From Oxytricha trifallax (taxonomy: Eukaryota > Ciliophora > Spirotrichea > Sporadotrichida > Oxytrichidae): a stretch of 64,000 nucleotides of DNA. A model generated the notes under the pieces. It saw nothing but the letters and a program-made list of their open reading frames with translations. It did not search any database and was not told where the DNA came from. Every line of letters begins with the position of its first letter. The first letter of the stretch is position 1. Below, piece by piece: positions 1 to 15,604 of this stretch. The stretch covers positions 1-64,000 of the forward strand of contig ARYC01020269.1 in assembly GCA_000711775.1 (NCBI GenBank). The letters run 5' to 3'. Position numbers and translations under genes: made by a program.

Positions 1-1336
1 TGTCCTCTACATTTCTACACACGCTTCAGCTTTATCTCTATCGATTGTCCAAAGATCTCGGTACCTTTTCGATTCTCATTACATGCCTAGATGAATAACT
101 AAGGGATTTTACTCAATGAAAATCAGAAAATCTTTGAGAGATCATAACTTTTTAATTCGACAGCAGAGCATCTACTTTTCTGCCTGTAGAAAGAAAGATT
201 GCACTGTCCTCTACATTTCTACGCACGCTTCAGCTTTATCTCTATCGATTGTCCAAAGATCTCGGTACATTTTCATTTCTCATTTAATGCGTAGATGAAT
301 AATTAAGGGATTTTCCTCAATGAAAATCATAAAATCTTTGAGAGATCATAACTTTTTAATTCGACTGCAGAGCATATACCTTTCTGCCTATAGAAGAAAG
401 ATTGCACTGTCCTCTACATTTCTACACACGCTTCAGCTTTATCTCTATCGATTGTCCAAAGATCTCGGTACCTTTTCGATTCTCATTACATGCCTAGATG
501 AATAACTAAGGGATTTTACTCAATGAAAATCAGAAAATCTTTGAGAGATCATAACTTTTTAATTCGACAGCAGAGCATCTACTTTTCTGCCTGTAGAAAG
601 AAAGATTGCACTGTCCTCTACATTTCTACGCACGCTTCAGCTTTATCTCTATCGATTGTCCAAAGATCTCGGTACATTTTCATTTCTCATTTAATGCGTA
701 GATAAATAATAGAGGGATTTTCCTCAATGAAAATCAGAAAATCTTTGAGAGATCATAACTTTTTAATTCGACTGCAGAGCATATACCTTTCTGCCTATAG
801 AAAGAAAGATTGCACTGTCCTCTACATTTCTACGCACGCTTCAGCTTAATCTCTATCGATTGTCCAAAGATCTCGGTACATTTTCATTTCTCATTTAATG
901 CGTAGATGAATAATTAAGGGATTTTCCTCAATGAAAATCAGAAAATCTTTGAGAGATCATAACTTTTTAATTCGACAGCAGAGCATATACTTTTCTGCCT
1001 ATGAAAGAAAGATTGCACTGTCCTCTACATTTCTACACACGCTTCAGCTTTATCTCTATCGATTGTCCAAAGATCTCGGTACCTTTTCGATTCTCATTAC
1101 ATGCCTAGATGAATAACTAAGGGATTTTACTCAATGAAAATCAGAAAATCTTTGAGAGATCATAACTTTTTAATTCGACAGCAGAGCATCTACTTTTCTG
1201 CCTGTAGAAAGAAAGATTGCACTGTCCTCTACATTTCTACGCACGCTTCAGCTTTATCTCTATCGATTGTCCAAAGATCTCGGTACATTTTATTTCTCAT
1301 TAATGCGATTAGAAGAATAATTAAGGGATTTGCTCA

Positions 1337-1575
1337 ATGAAAATCAGAAAAATCTTTGAGAGATCATAATTTTATTAATTCGAATGCAGCAGCAGTATAC
1401 CTTTCTGCTATAGAAAGAAGATTGCACTGTCTCTCTATTTATTTTCCTTATTTTTTTCCCCTTTTAATCATTTCTACGCACGACTTCAGCTTTATCTCTA
1501 TCGATTGTCCAAAGATCTCGGTACATTTTCATTTCTCATTTAATGCGTAGATGAATAATTAAGGGATTTTCCTCA
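1337..1575 (+). repeat. 239-bp aberrant monomer with pyrimidine-rich insert
   Basis: This copy has extra bases through its 5' half and a 31-bp, T- and C-rich block at 1438-1468 between CTCTCTA and CATTTCTACG, a point where all other copies are continuous. The small ORF is destroyed. The insert does not match any other part of the monomer that I can see. Real insertion and local assembly error are both possible. Confidence 0.8.
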
Positions 1576-4500
1576 ATGAAAATCATAAAATCTTTGAGAG
1601 ATCATAACTTTTTAATTCGACTGCAGAGCATATACCTTTCTGCCTATAGAAAGAAATATTGCACTGTCCTCTACATTTCTACGCACGCTTCAGCTTTATC
1701 TCTATCGATTGTCCAAAGATCTCGGTACATTTTCATTTCTCATTTAATGCGTAGATGAATAATTAAGGGATTTTCCTCAATGAAAATCAGAAAATCTTTG
1801 AGAGATCATCACTTTTTAATTCGACAGCAGAGCATATTTTTTTCTGCCTATAGAAAGAAAGATTGCACTGTCCTCTACATTTCTACGCACGCTTCAGCTT
1901 TATCTCTATCGATTGTCCAAAGATCTCGGTACATTTTCATTTCTCATTTAATGCGTAGATGAATAATAGAGGGATTTTCCTCAATGAAAATCAGAAAATC
2001 TTTGAGGATCATAACTTTTTAATTCGACTGCAGAGCATATACCTTTCTGCCTATAGAAAGAAAGATTGCACTGTCCTCTACATTTCTACGCACGCTTCAG
2101 CTTAATCTCTATCGATTGTCCAAAGATCTCGGTACATTTTCATTTCTCATTTAATGCGTAGATGAATAATTAAGGGATTTTCCTCAATGAAAATCAGAAA
2201 ATCTTTGAGAGATCATAACTTTTTAATTCGACAGCAGAGCATATACTTTTCTGCCTATAGAAAGAAAGATTGCACTGTCCTCTACATTTCTACACACGCT
2301 TCAGCTTTATCTCTATCGATTGTCCAAAGATCTCGGTACCTTTTCGATTCTCATTACATGCCTAGATGAATAACTAAGGGATTTTACTCAATGAAAATCA
2401 GAAAATCTTTGAGAGATCATAACTTTTTAATTCGACAGCAGAGCATCTACTTTTCTGCCTGTAGAAAGAAAGATTGCACTGTCCTCTACATTTCTACGCA
2501 CGCTTCAGCTTTATCTCTATCGATTGTCCAAAGATCTCGGTACATTTTTCATTTCTCATTTAATGCGTAGATGAATAATTAAGGGATTTTCCTCAATGAA
2601 AATCAGAAAATCTTTGAGAGATCATAACTTTTTAATTCGACTGCAGAGCATATTCCTTTCTGCCTATAGAAAGAAAGATTGCACTGTCCTTTACATTTCT
2701 ACGCATGCTTCAGCTTTATCTCTATCGATTGTCCAAAGATCTCGGTACATTTTCATTTCTCATTTAATGCGTAGATGAATAATTAAGGGATTTTCCTCAA
2801 TGAAAATCAGAAAATCTTTGAGAGATCATAACTTTTTAATTCGACTGCAAAGCATATACCTTTCTGCCTATAGAAAGAAAGATTGCACTGTCCTCTACAT
2901 TTCTACGCACGCTTCAGCTTTATCTCTATCGATTGTCCAAAGATCTCGGTACATTTTCATTTCTCATTTAATGCGTAGATGAATAATTAAGGGATTTTCC
3001 TCAATGAAAATCAGAAAATCTTTGAGAGATCATAACTTTTTAATTCGACTGCAAAGCATATACCTTTCTGCCTATAGAAAGAAAGATTGCACTGTCCTCT
3101 ACATTTCTACGCACGCTTCAGCTTTATCTCTATCGATTGTCCAAAGATCTCGGTACATTTTCATTTCTCATTTAGTGCGTAGATGAATAATAGAGTGATT
3201 TTCCTCAATGAAAATCAGAAAATCTTTGAGAGATCATAACTTTTTAAATTCGACAGCAGAGCATATACTTTTCTGCCTGTAGAAAGAAAGATTGCACTGT
3301 CCTCTACATTTCTACGCACGCTTCAGCTTATCTCTATCGATTGTCCAAAGATCTCGGTACATTTTCATTTCTCATTTAATGCGTAGATGAATAATAGAGG
3401 GATTTTCCTCAATGAAAATCAGAAAATCTTTGAGAGATCATAACTTTTTATTTCGACAGCAGAGCATATACTTTTCTGCCTATAGAAAGAAAGATTGCAC
3501 TGTCCTCTACATTTCTACGCACGCTTCAGCTTTTATCTCTATCGATTGTCCAAAGATCTCGGTACATTTTCATTTCTCATTTAATGCGTAGATGAATAAT
3601 TAAGGGATTTTCCTCAATGAAAATCATAAAATCTTTGAGAGATCATAACTTTTTAATTCGACTGCAGAGCATATACCTTTCTGCCTATAGAAAGAAATAT
3701 TGCACTGTCCTCTACATTTCTACGCACGCTTCAGCTTTATCTCTATCGATTGTCCAAAGATCTCGGTACATTTTCATTTCTCATTTAATGCGTAGATGAA
3801 TAATAGAGGGATTTTCCTCAATGAAAATCAGAAAATCTTTGAGAGATCATAACTTTTTATTTCGACAGCAGAGCATATACTTTTCTGCCTATAGAAAGAA
3901 AGATTGCACTGTCCTCTACATTTCTACGCACGCTTCAGCTTTTATCTCTATCGATTGTCCAAAGATCTCGGTACATTTTCATTTCTCATTTAATGCGTAG
4001 ATGAATAATAGAGGGATTTTCCTCAATGAAAATCAGAAAATCTTTGAGAGATCATAACTTTTTATTTCGACAGCAGAGCATATACTTTTCTGCCTATAGA
4101 AAGAAAGATTGCACTGTCCTCTACATTTCTACGCACGCTTCAGCTTTATTCTCCTATAGATTGTCCAAAGATCTCGGTACATTTTCATTTCTCATTTAAT
4201 GCGTAGATGAATAATAGAGGGATTTTCCTCAATGAAAATCAGAAAATCTTTGAGAGATCATAACTTTTTATTTCGACAGCAGAGCATATACTTTTCTGCC
4301 TATAGAAAGAAAGATTGCACTGTCCTCTACATTTCTACGCACGCTTCAGCTTTATCTCTATCGATTGTCCAAAGATCTCGGTACATTTTCATTTCTCATT
4401 TAATGCGTAGATGAATAATAGAGGGATTTTCCTCAATGAAAATCAGAAAATCTTTGAGAGATCATAACTTTTTATTTCGACAGCAGAGCATATACTTTTC

Positions 4501-7500
4501 TGCCTATAGAAAGAAAGATTGCACTGTCCTCTACATTTCTACGCACGCTTCAGCTTTATCTCTATCGATTGTCAAAGATCTCGGTACATTTTCATTTCTC
4601 ATTTAATGCGTAGATGAATAATTAAGGGATTTTCCTCAATGAAAATCAGAAAATCTTTGAGAGATCATCACTTTTTAATTCGACAGCAGAGCATATTTTT
4701 TTCTGCCTATAGAAAGAAAGATTGCACTGTCCTCTACATTTCTACGCACGCTTCAGCTTTATCTCTATCGATTGTCCAAAGATCTCGGTACATTTTCATT
4801 TCTCATTTAGTGCGTAGATGAATAATAGAGTGATTTTCCTCAATGAAAATCAGAAAATCTTTGAGAGATCATAACTTTTTAATTCGACTGCAGAGCATAT
4901 ACCTTTCTGCCTATAGAAAGAAAGATTGCACTGTCCTCTACATTTCTACGCACGCTTCAGCTTAATCTCTATCGATTGTCCAAAGATCTCGGTACATTTT
5001 CATTTCTCATTTAATGCGTAGATGAATAATTAAGGGATTTTCCTCAATGAAAATCAGAAAATCTTTGAGAGATCATAACTTTTTAATTTCGACTGGCAGA
5101 AGCATTATACCTTTCTGCCTATAGAAAGAAAGATTGCACTGTCCTCTACATTTCTACGCACGCTTCAGCTTAATCTCTATCGATTGTCCAAAGATCTCGG
5201 TACATTTTCATTTCTCATTTAATGCGTAGATGAATAATTAAGGGATTTTCCTCAATGAAAATCAGAAAATCTTTGAGAGATCATAACTTTTTAATTCGAC
5301 AGCAGAGCATATACTTTCTGCCTATAGAAAGAAAGATTGCACTGTCCTTTACATTTCTACGCATGCTTCAGCTTTATCTCTATCGATTGTCCAAAGATCT
5401 CGGTACATTTTCATTTCTCATTTAATGCGTAGATGAATAATTAAGGGATTTTCCTCAATGAAAATCAGAAAATCTTTGAGAGATCATCACTTTTTAATTC
5501 GACAGCAGAGCATATTTTTTTCTGCCTATAGAAAGAAAGATTGCACTGTCCTCTACATTTCTACGCACGCTTCAGCTTTATCTCTATCGATTGTCCAAAG
5601 ATCTCGGTACATTTTCATTTCTCATTTAATGCGTAGATGAATAATTAAGGGATTTTCCTCAATGAAAATCAGAAAATCTTTGAGAGATCATCACTTTTTA
5701 ATTCGACAGCAGAGCATATTTTTTTCTGCCTATAGAAAGAAAGATTGCACTGTCCTCTACATTTCTACGCACGCTTCAGCTTTATCTCTATCGATTGTCC
5801 AAAGATCTCGGTACATTTTCATTTCTCATTTAATGCGTAGATGAATAATTAAGGGATTTTCCTCAATGAAAATCATAAAATCTTTGAGAGATCATAACTT
5901 TTTAATTCGACTGCAGAGCATATACCTTTCTGCCTATAGAAAGAAATATTGCACTGTCCTCTACATTTCTACGCACGCTTCAGCTTTATCTCTATCGATT
6001 GTCCAAAGATCTCGGTACATTTTCATTTCTCATTTAATGCGTAGATGAATAATAAAGGGATTTTCCTCAATGAAAATCAGAAAATCTTTGAGAGATCATA
6101 ACTTTTTAATTCGACAGCAGAGCATATACTTTTCTGCCTATAGAAAGAAAGATTGCACTGTCCTCTACATTTCTACGCACGCTTCAGCTTTATCTCTATC
6201 GATTGTCAAAGATCTCGGTACATTTTCATTTCTCATTTAATGCGTAGATGAATAATAAAGGGATTTTCCTCAATGAAAATCAGAAAATCTTTGAGAGATC
6301 ATAACTTTTTAATTAGACAGCAGAGCATATACTTTTCTGCCTATAGAAAGAAAGATTGCACTGTCCTCTACATTTCTACGCACGCTTCAGCTTTATCTCT
6401 ATCGATTGTCCAAAGATCTCGGTACATTTTCATTTCTCATTTAATGCGTAGATGAATAATAAAGGGATTTTCCTCAATGAAAATCAGAAAATCTTTGAGA
6501 GATCATAACTTTTTAATTAGACAGCAGAGCATATACCTTTCTGCCTATAGAAAGAAAGATTGCACTGTCCTCTACATTTCTACGCACGCTTCAGCTTTAT
6601 CTCTATCGATTGTCCAAAGATCTCGGTACATTTTCATTTCTCATTTAATGCGTAGATGAATAATAGAGGGATTTTCCTCAATGAAAATCAGAAAATCTTT
6701 GAGAGATCATAACTTTTTAATTCGACAGCAGAGCATATACCTTTCTGCCTATAGAAAGAAAGATTGCACTGTCCTCTACATTTCTACGCACGCTTCAGCT
6801 TAATCTCTATCGATTGTCCAAAGATCTCGGTACATTTTCATTTCTCATTTAATGCGTAGATGAATAATAAAGGGATTTTCCTCAATGAAAATCAGAAAAT
6901 CTTTGAGAGATCATAACTTTTTAATTCGACAGCAGAGCATATACTTTTCTGCCTATAGAAAGAAAGATTGCACTGTCCTCTACATTTCTACGCACGCTTC
7001 AGCTTTATCTCTATCGATTGTCCAAAGATCTCGGTACATTTTCATTTCTCATTTAATGCGTAGATAAATAATAGAGGGATTTTCCTCAATGAAAATCAGA
7101 AAATCTTTGAGAGATCATAACTTTTTAATTCGACAGCAGAGCATATACTTTTCTGCCTATAGAAAGAAAGATTGCACTGTCCTCTACATTTCTACGCACG
7201 CTTCAGCTTTATCTCTATCGATTGTACAAAGATCTCGGTACATTTTCATTTCTCATTTAATGCGTAGATAAATAATAGAGGGATTTTCCTCAATGAAAAT
7301 CAGAAAATCTTTGAGAGATCATAACTTTTTAATTCGACAGCAGAGCATATACTTTTCTGCCTATAGAAAGAAAGATTGCACTGTCCTCTACATTTCTACG
7401 CACGCTTAGCTTTATCTCTATCGATTGTCCAAAGATCTCGGTACATTTTCATTTCTCATTTAATGCGTAGATGAATAATAGAGGGATTTTCCTCAATGAA

Positions 7501-10500
7501 AATCAGAAAATCTTTGAGAGATCATAACTTTTTATTTCGACAGCAGAGCATATACTTTTCTGCCTATAGAAAGAAAGATTGCACTGTCCTCTACATTTCT
7601 ACGCACGCTTCAGCTTTATCTCTATCGATTGTCCAAAGATCTCGGTACATTTTCATTTCTCATTTAATGCGTAGATGAATAATAGAGGGATTTTCCTCAA
7701 TGAAAATCAGAAAATCTTTGAGAGATCATAACTTTTTATTTCGACAGCAGAGCATATACTTTTCTGCCTATAGAAAGAAAGATTGCACTGTCCTCTACAT
7801 TTCTACGCACGCTTCAGCTTTATCTGCTATCGATTGTCCAAAGATCTCGGTACATTTTCATTTCTCATTTAATGCGTAGATGAATAATAGAGGGATTTTC
7901 CTCAATGAAAATCAGAAAATCTTTGAGAGATCATAACTTTTTAATTCGACAGCAGAGCATATACTTTTCTGCCTATAGAAAGAAAGATTGCACTGTCCTC
8001 TACATTTCTACGCACGCTTCAGCTTTATCTCTATCGATTGTCCAAAGATCTCGGTACATTTTCATTTCTCATTTAATGCGTAGATGAATAATTAAGGGAT
8101 TTTCCTCAATGAAAATCAGAAAATCTTTGAGAGATCATAACTTTTTAATTCGACTGCAGAGCATATACCTTTCTGCCTATAGAAAGAAAGATTGCACTGT
8201 CCTCTACATTTCTACGCACGCTTCAGCTTAATCTCTATCGATTGTCCAAAGATCTCGGTACATTTTCATTTCTCATTTAATGCGTAGATGAATAATTAAG
8301 GGATTTTCCTCAATGAAAATCAGAAAATCTTTGAGAGATCATAACTTTTTAATTCGACAGCAGAGCATATACTTTTCTGCCTATAGAAAGAAAGATTGCA
8401 CTGTCCTCTACATTTCTACGCACGCTTCAGCTTATATCTCTATCGATTGTCCAAAGATCTCGGTACATTTTCATTTCTCATTTAATGCGTAGATGAATAA
8501 TTAAGGGATTTTCCTCAATGAAAATCAGAAAATCTTTGAGAGATCATAACTTTTTAATTCGACAGCAGAGCATATACTTTTCTGCCTATAGAAAGAAAGA
8601 TTGCACTGTCCTCTACATTTCTACGCACGCTTCAGCTTTATCTCTATCGATTGTCCAAAGATCTCGGTACATTTTCATTTCTCATTTAATGCGTAGATGA
8701 ATAATAGAGGGATTTTCCTCAATGAAAATCAGAAAATCTTTGAGAGATCATAACTTTTTATTTCGACAGCAGAGCATATACTTTTCTGCCTATAGAAAGA
8801 AAGATTGCACTGTCCTCTACATTTCTACACACGCTTCAGCTTTATCTCTATCGATTGTCCAAAGATCTCGGTACCTTTTCGATTCTCATTACATGCCTAG
8901 ATGAATAACTAAGGGATTTTACTCAATGAAAATCAGAAAATCTTTGAGAGATCATAACTTTTTAATTCGACAGCAGAGCATCTACTTTTCTGCCTGTAGA
9001 AAGAAAGATTGCACTGTCCTCTACATTTCTACGCACGCTTCAGCTTTATCTCTATCGATTGTCCAAAGATCTCGGTACATTTTCATTTCTCATTTAATGC
9101 GTAGATGAATAATTAAGGGATTTTCCTCAATGAAAATCAGAAAATCTTTGAGAGATCATAACTTTTTAATTCGACTGCAGAGCATATACCTTTCTGCCTA
9201 TAGAAAGAAAGATTGCACTGTCCTCTACATTTCTACGCACGCTTCAGCTTTATCTCTATCGATTGTCCAAAGATCTCGGTACATTTTCATTTCTCATTTA
9301 ATGCGTAGATGAATAATAGAGGGATTTTCCTCAATGAAAATCAGAAAATCTTTGAGAGATCATAACTTTTTATTTCGACAGCAGAGCATATACTTTTCTG
9401 CCTATAGAAAGAAAGATTGCACTGTCCTCTACATTTCTACGCACGCTTCAGCTTTATCTCTATCGATTGTCCAAAGATCTCGGTACATTTTCATTTCTCA
9501 TTTAATGCGTAGATGAATAATAGAGGGATTTTCCTCAATGAAAATCAGAAAATCTTTGAGAGATCATAACTTTTTATTTCGACAGCAGAGCATATACTTT
9601 TCTGCCTATAGAAAGAAAGATTGCACTGTCCTCTACATTTCTACGCACGCTTCAGCTTTATCTCTATCGATTGTCCAAAGATCTCGGTACATTTTCATTT
9701 CTCATTTAATGCGTAGATGAATAATTAAGGGATTTTCCTCAATGAAAATCAGAAAATCTTTGAGAGATCATAACTTTTTAATTCGACAGCAGAGCATATA
9801 CTTTTCTGCCTATAGAAAGAAAGATTGCACTGTCCTCTACATTTCTACGCACGCTTCAGCTTTATCTCTATCGATTGTCCAAAGATCTCGGTACATTTTC
9901 ATTTCTCATTTAATGCGTAGATGAATAATTAAGGGATTTTCCTCAATGAAAATCAGAAAATCTTTGAGAGATCATAACTTTTTAATTCGACAGCAGAGCA
10001 TATACTTTTCTGCCTATAGAAAGAAAGATTGCACTGTCCTCTACATTTCTACGCACGCTTCAGCTTTATCTCTATCGATTGTCCAAAGATCTCGGTACAT
10101 TTTCATTTCTCATTTAATGCGTAGATGAATAATAGAGGGATTTTCCTCAATGAAAATCAGAAAATCTTTGAGAGATCATAACTTTTTATTTCGACAGCAG
10201 AGCATATACTTTTCTGCCTATAGAAAGAAAGATTGCACTGTCCTCTACATTTCTACGCACGCTTCAGCTTTATCTCTATCGATTGTCCAAAGATCTCGGT
10301 ACATTTTCATTTCTCATTTAATGCGTAGATAAATAAATAGAGGGATTTTCCTCAATGAAAATCAGAAAATCTTTGAGAGATCATCACTTTTTAATTTCGA
10401 CAGCAGAGCATATATTTTTCTGCCTATAGAAAGAAAGATTGCACTGTCCTCTACATTTCTACGCACGCTTCAGCTTTATCTCTATCGATTGTACAAAGAT

Positions 10501-13211
10501 CTCGGTACATTTTCATTTCTCATTTAATGCGTAGATGAATAATTAAGGGATTTTCCTCAATGAAAATCAGAAAATCTTTGAGAGATCATAACTTTTTAAT
10601 TCGACTGCAAAGCATATACCTTTCTGCCTATAGAAAGAAAGATTGCACTGTCCTCTACATTTCTACGCACGCTTCAGCTTTATCTCTATCGATTGTCCAA
10701 AGATCTCGGTACATTTTCATTTCTCATTTAATGCGTAGATGAATAATAGAGGGATTTTCCTCAATGAAAATCAGAAAATCTTTGAGAGATCATAACTTTT
10801 TATTTCGACAGCAGAGCATATACTTTTCTGCCTATAGAAAGAAAGATTGCACTGTCCTCTACATTTCTACGCACGCTTCAGCTTTATCTCTATCGATTGT
10901 CCAAAGATCTCGGTACATTTTCATTTCTCATTTAATGCGTAGATGAATAATAGAGGGATTTTCCTCAATGAAAATCAGAAAATCTTTGAGAGATCATAAC
11001 TTTTTAATTCGACTGCAGAGCATATACCTTTCTGCCTATAGAAAGAAAGATTGCACTGTCCTCTACATTTCTACGCACGCTTCAGCTTAATCTCTATCGA
11101 TTGTCCAAAGATCTCGGTACATTTTCATTTCTCATTTAATGCGTAGATGAATAATTAAGGGATTTTCCTCAATGAAAATCAGAAAATCTTTGAGAGATCA
11201 TAACTTTTTAATTCGACTGCAGAGCATATACCTTTCTGCCTATAGAAAGAAAGATTGCACTGTCCTCTACATTTCTACGCACGCTTCAGCTTAATCTCTA
11301 TCGATTGTCCAAAGATCTCGGTACATTTTCATTTCTCATTTAATGCGTAGATGAATAATTAAGGGATTTTCCTCAATGAAAATCAGAAAATCTTTGAGAG
11401 ATCATAACTTTTTAATTCGACAGCAGAGCATATACTTTTCTGCCTATAGAAAGAAAGATTGCACTGTCCTCTACATTTCTACGCACGCTTCAGCTTTATC
11501 TCTATCGATTGTCCAAAGATCTCGGTACATTTTCATTTCTCATTTAATGCGTAGATGAATAATTAAGGGATTTTCCTCAATGAAAATCAGAAAATCTTTG
11601 AGAGATCATAACTTTTTAATTCGACAGCAGAGCATATACTTTTCTGCCTATAGAAAGAAAGATTGCACTGTCCTCTACATTTCTACGCACGCTTCAGCTT
11701 TATCTCTATCGATTGTCCAAAGATCTCGGTACATTTTCATTTCTCATTTAATGCGTAGATGAATAATAGAGGGATTTTCCTCAATGAAAATCAGAAAATC
11801 TTTGAGAGATCATAACTTTTTATTTCGACAGCAGAGCATATACTTTTCTGCCTATAGAAAGAAAGATTGCACTGTCCTCTACATTTCTACGCACGCTTCA
11901 GCTTTATCTCTATCGATTGTCCAAAGATCTCGGTACATTTTCATTTCTCATTTAATGCGTAGATGAATAATTAAGGGATTTTCCTCAATGAAAATCAGAA
12001 AATCTTTGAGAGATCATAACTTTTTAATTCGACAGCAGAGCATATACTTTTCTGCCTATAGAAAGAAAGATTGCACTGTCCTCTACATTTCTACGCACGC
12101 TTCAGCTTTATCTCTATCGATTGTCCAAAGATCTCGGTACATTTTCATTTCTCATTTAGTGCGTAGATGAATAATAGAGTGATTTTCCTCAATGAAAATC
12201 AGAAAATCTTTGAGAGATCATAACTTTTTAATTCGACTGCAGAGCATATACCTTTCTGCCTATAGAAAGAAAGATTGCACTGTCCTCTACATTTCTACGC
12301 ACGCTTCAGCTTAATCTCTATCGATTGTCCAAAGATCTCGGTACATTTTCATTTCTCATTTAATGCGTAGATGAATAATTAAGGGATTTTCCTCAATGAA
12401 AATCAGAAAATCTTTGAGAGATCATAACTTTTTAATTCGACAGCAGAGCATATACTTTTCTGCCTATAGAAAGAAAGATTGCACTGTCCTCTACATTTCT
12501 ACGCACGCTTCAGCTTTATCTCTATCGATTGTCCAAAGATCTCGGTACATTTTCATTTCTCATTTAATGCGTAGATGAATAATTAAGGGATTTTCCTCAA
12601 TGAAAATCAGAAAATCTTTGAGAGATCATAACTTTTTAATTCGACTGCAGAGCATATACCTTTCTGCCTATAGAAAGAAAGATTGCACTGTCCTCTACAT
12701 TTCTACGCACGCTTCAGCTTAATCTCTATCGATTGTCCAAAGATCTCGGTACATTTTCATTTCTCATTTAATGCGTAGATGAATAATTAAGGGATTTTCC
12801 TCAATGAAAATCAGAAAATCTTTGAGAGATCATAACTTTTTAATTCGACAGCAGAGCATATACTTTTCTGCCTATAGAAAGAAAGATTGCACTGTCCTCT
12901 ACATTTCTACGCACGCTTCAGCTTTATCTCTATCGATTGTCCAAAGATCTCGGTACATTTTCATTTCTCATTTAATGCGTAGATGAATAATTAAGGGATT
13001 TTCCTCAATGAAAATCAGAAAATCTTTGAGAGATCATAACTTTTTAATTCGACAGCAGAGCATATACTTTTCTGCCTATAGAAAGAAAGATTGCACTGTC
13101 CTCTACATTTCTACGCACGCTTCAGCTTTATCTCTATCGATTGTCCAAAGATCTCGGTACATTTTCATTTCTCATTTAATGCGTAGATGAATAATTAAGG
13201 GATTTTCCTCA

Positions 13212-13415
13212 ATGAAAATCATAAAATCTTTGAGAGATCATAACTTTTTAATTCGACTGCAGAGCATATACCTTTCTGCCTATAGAAAGAAATATTGCAC
13301 TGTCCTCTACATTTCTACGCACGCTTCAGCTTTATCTCTATCGATTGTCCAAAGATCTCGGTACATTTTCATTTCTCATTTAATGCGTAGATGAATAATT
13401 AAGGGATTTTCCTCA
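13212..13415 (+). repeat. Satellite monomer, type II/Y exemplar
   Basis: Two separated changes are linked here: AATCATAAAATC (Arg4 to Ile) and AGAAATATTGC (Asp28 to Tyr), about 70 bases apart. Copies with both start at 1576, 3617, 5866, 13212, 30896 and 38857. The copies at 30896 and 38857 carry CAGCAG instead of CTGCAG, and those at 320, 40693 and 53948 carry only one of the pair, so recombination or conversion between types has occurred. Confidence 0.88.
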
Positions 13416-15050
13416 ATGAAAATCAGAAAATCTTTGAGAGATCATAACTTTTTAATTCGACAGCAGAGCATATACTTTTCTGCCTATAGAAAGAAAGATT
13501 GCACTGTCCTCTACATTTCTACGCACGCTTCAGCTTTATCTCTATCGATTGTCCAAAGATCTCGGTACATTTTCATTTCTCATTTAATGCGTAGATGAAT
13601 AATTAAGGGATTTTCCTCAATGAAAATCAGAAAATCTTTGAGAGATCATAACTTTTTAATTCGACTGCAGAGCATATACCTTTCTGCCTATAGAAAGAAA
13701 GATTGCACTGTCCTCTACATTTCTACGCACGCTTCAGCTTTATCTCTATCGATTGTCCAAAGATCTCGGTACATTTTCATTTCTCATTTAATGCGTAGAT
13801 GAATAATTAAGGGATTTTCCTCAATGAAAATCAGAAAATCTTTGAGAGATCATAACTTTTTAATTCGACAGCAGAGCATATACTTTTCTGCCTATAGAAA
13901 GAAAGATTGCACTGTCCTCTACATTTCTACGCACGCTTCAGCTTTATCTCTATCGATTGTCCAAAGATCTCGGTACATTTTCATTTCTCATTTAATGCGT
14001 AGATGAATAATAGAGGGATTTTCCTCAATGAAAATCAGAAAATCTTTGAGAGATCATAACTTTTTATTTCGACAGCAGAGCATATACTTTTCTGCCTATA
14101 GAAAGAAAGATTGCACTGTCCTCTACATTTCTACGCACGCTTCAGCTTTATCTCTATCGATTGTCACAAAGATCTCGGTACATTTTCATTTCTCATTTAA
14201 TGCGTAGATGAATAATAGAGGGATTTTCCTCAATGAAAATCAGAAAATCTTTGAGAGATCATAACTTTTTAATTCGACAGCAGAGCATATACTTTTCTGC
14301 CTATAGAAAGAAAGATTGCACTGTCCTCTACATTTCTACGCACGCTTCAGCTTTATCTCTATCGATTGTCCAAAGATCTCGGTACATTTTCATTTCTCAT
14401 TTAATGCGTAGATGAATAATAGAGGGATTTTCCTCAATGAAAATCAGAAAATCTTTGAGAGATCATAACTTTTTATTTCGACAGCAGAGCATATACTTTT
14501 CTGCCTATAGAAAGAAAGATTGCACTGTCCTCTACATTTCTACGCACGCTTCAGCTTTATCTCTAAATCGATTGTCCAAAGATCTCGGTACATTTTCATT
14601 TCTCATTTAATGCGTAGATGAATAATAGAGGGATTTTCCTCAATGAAAATCAGAAAATCTTTGAGAGATCATAACTTTTTATTTCGACAGCAGAGCATAT
14701 ACTTTTCTGCCTATAGAAAGAAAGATTGCACTGTCCTCTACATTTCTACGCACGCTTCAGCTTTATCTCTATCGATTGTCCAAAGATCTCGGTACATTTT
14801 CATTTCTCATTTAATGCGTAGATGAATAATAGAGGGATTTTCCTCAATGAAAATCAGAAAATCTTTGAGAGATCATAACTTTTTATTTCGACAGCAGAGC
14901 ATATACTTTTCTGCCTATAGAAAGAAAGATTGCACTGTCCTCTACATTTCTACGCACGCTTCAGCTTTATCTCTATCGATTGTCCAAAGATCTCGGTACA
15001 TTTTCATTTCTCATTTAATGCGTAGATGAATAATTAAGGGATTTTCCTCA

Positions 15051-15254
15051 ATGAAAATCAGAAAATCTTTGAGAGATCATCACTTTTTAATTCGACAGCA
15101 GAGCATATTTTTTTCTGCCTATAGAAAGAAAGATTGCACTGTCCTCTACATTTCTACGCACGCTTCAGCTTTATCTCTATCGATTGTCCAAAGATCTCGG
15201 TACATTTTCATTTCTCATTTAATGCGTAGATGAATAATAGAGGGATTTTCCTCA
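15051..15254 (+). repeat. Satellite monomer, type H/F exemplar
   Basis: Linked changes CATCACTTTTT (Asn11 to His) and GCATATTTTTTTCTG (Tyr20 to Phe) define this type. Copies start at 1780, 4639, 5458, 5662, 15051, 37633 and 39673; the copies at 5458 and 5662 are adjacent and look like a local duplication. Confidence 0.88.
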
Positions 15255-15604
15255 ATGAAAATCAGAAAATCTTTGAGAGATCATAACTTTTTATTTCGAC
15301 AGCAGAGCATATACTTTTCTGCCTATAGAAAGAAAGATTGCACTGTCCTCTACATTTCTACGCACGCTTCAGCTTTATCTCTATCGATTGTCCAAAGATC
15401 TCGGTACATTTTCATTTCTCATTTAATGCGTAGATGAATAATTAAGGGATTTTCCTCAATGAAAATCAGAAAATCTTTGAGAGATCATAACTTTTTAATT
15501 CGACTGCAGAGCATATACCTTTCTGCCTATAGAAAGAAAGATTGCACTGTCCTCTACATTTCTACGCACGCTTCAGCTTTATCTCTATCGATTGTCCAAA
15601 GATC

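Noticed and set aside
1356..1550. 64-codon plus-strand ORF with a unique middle section
   Set aside because: It comes from the aberrant 239-bp monomer and its pyrimidine-rich insert.
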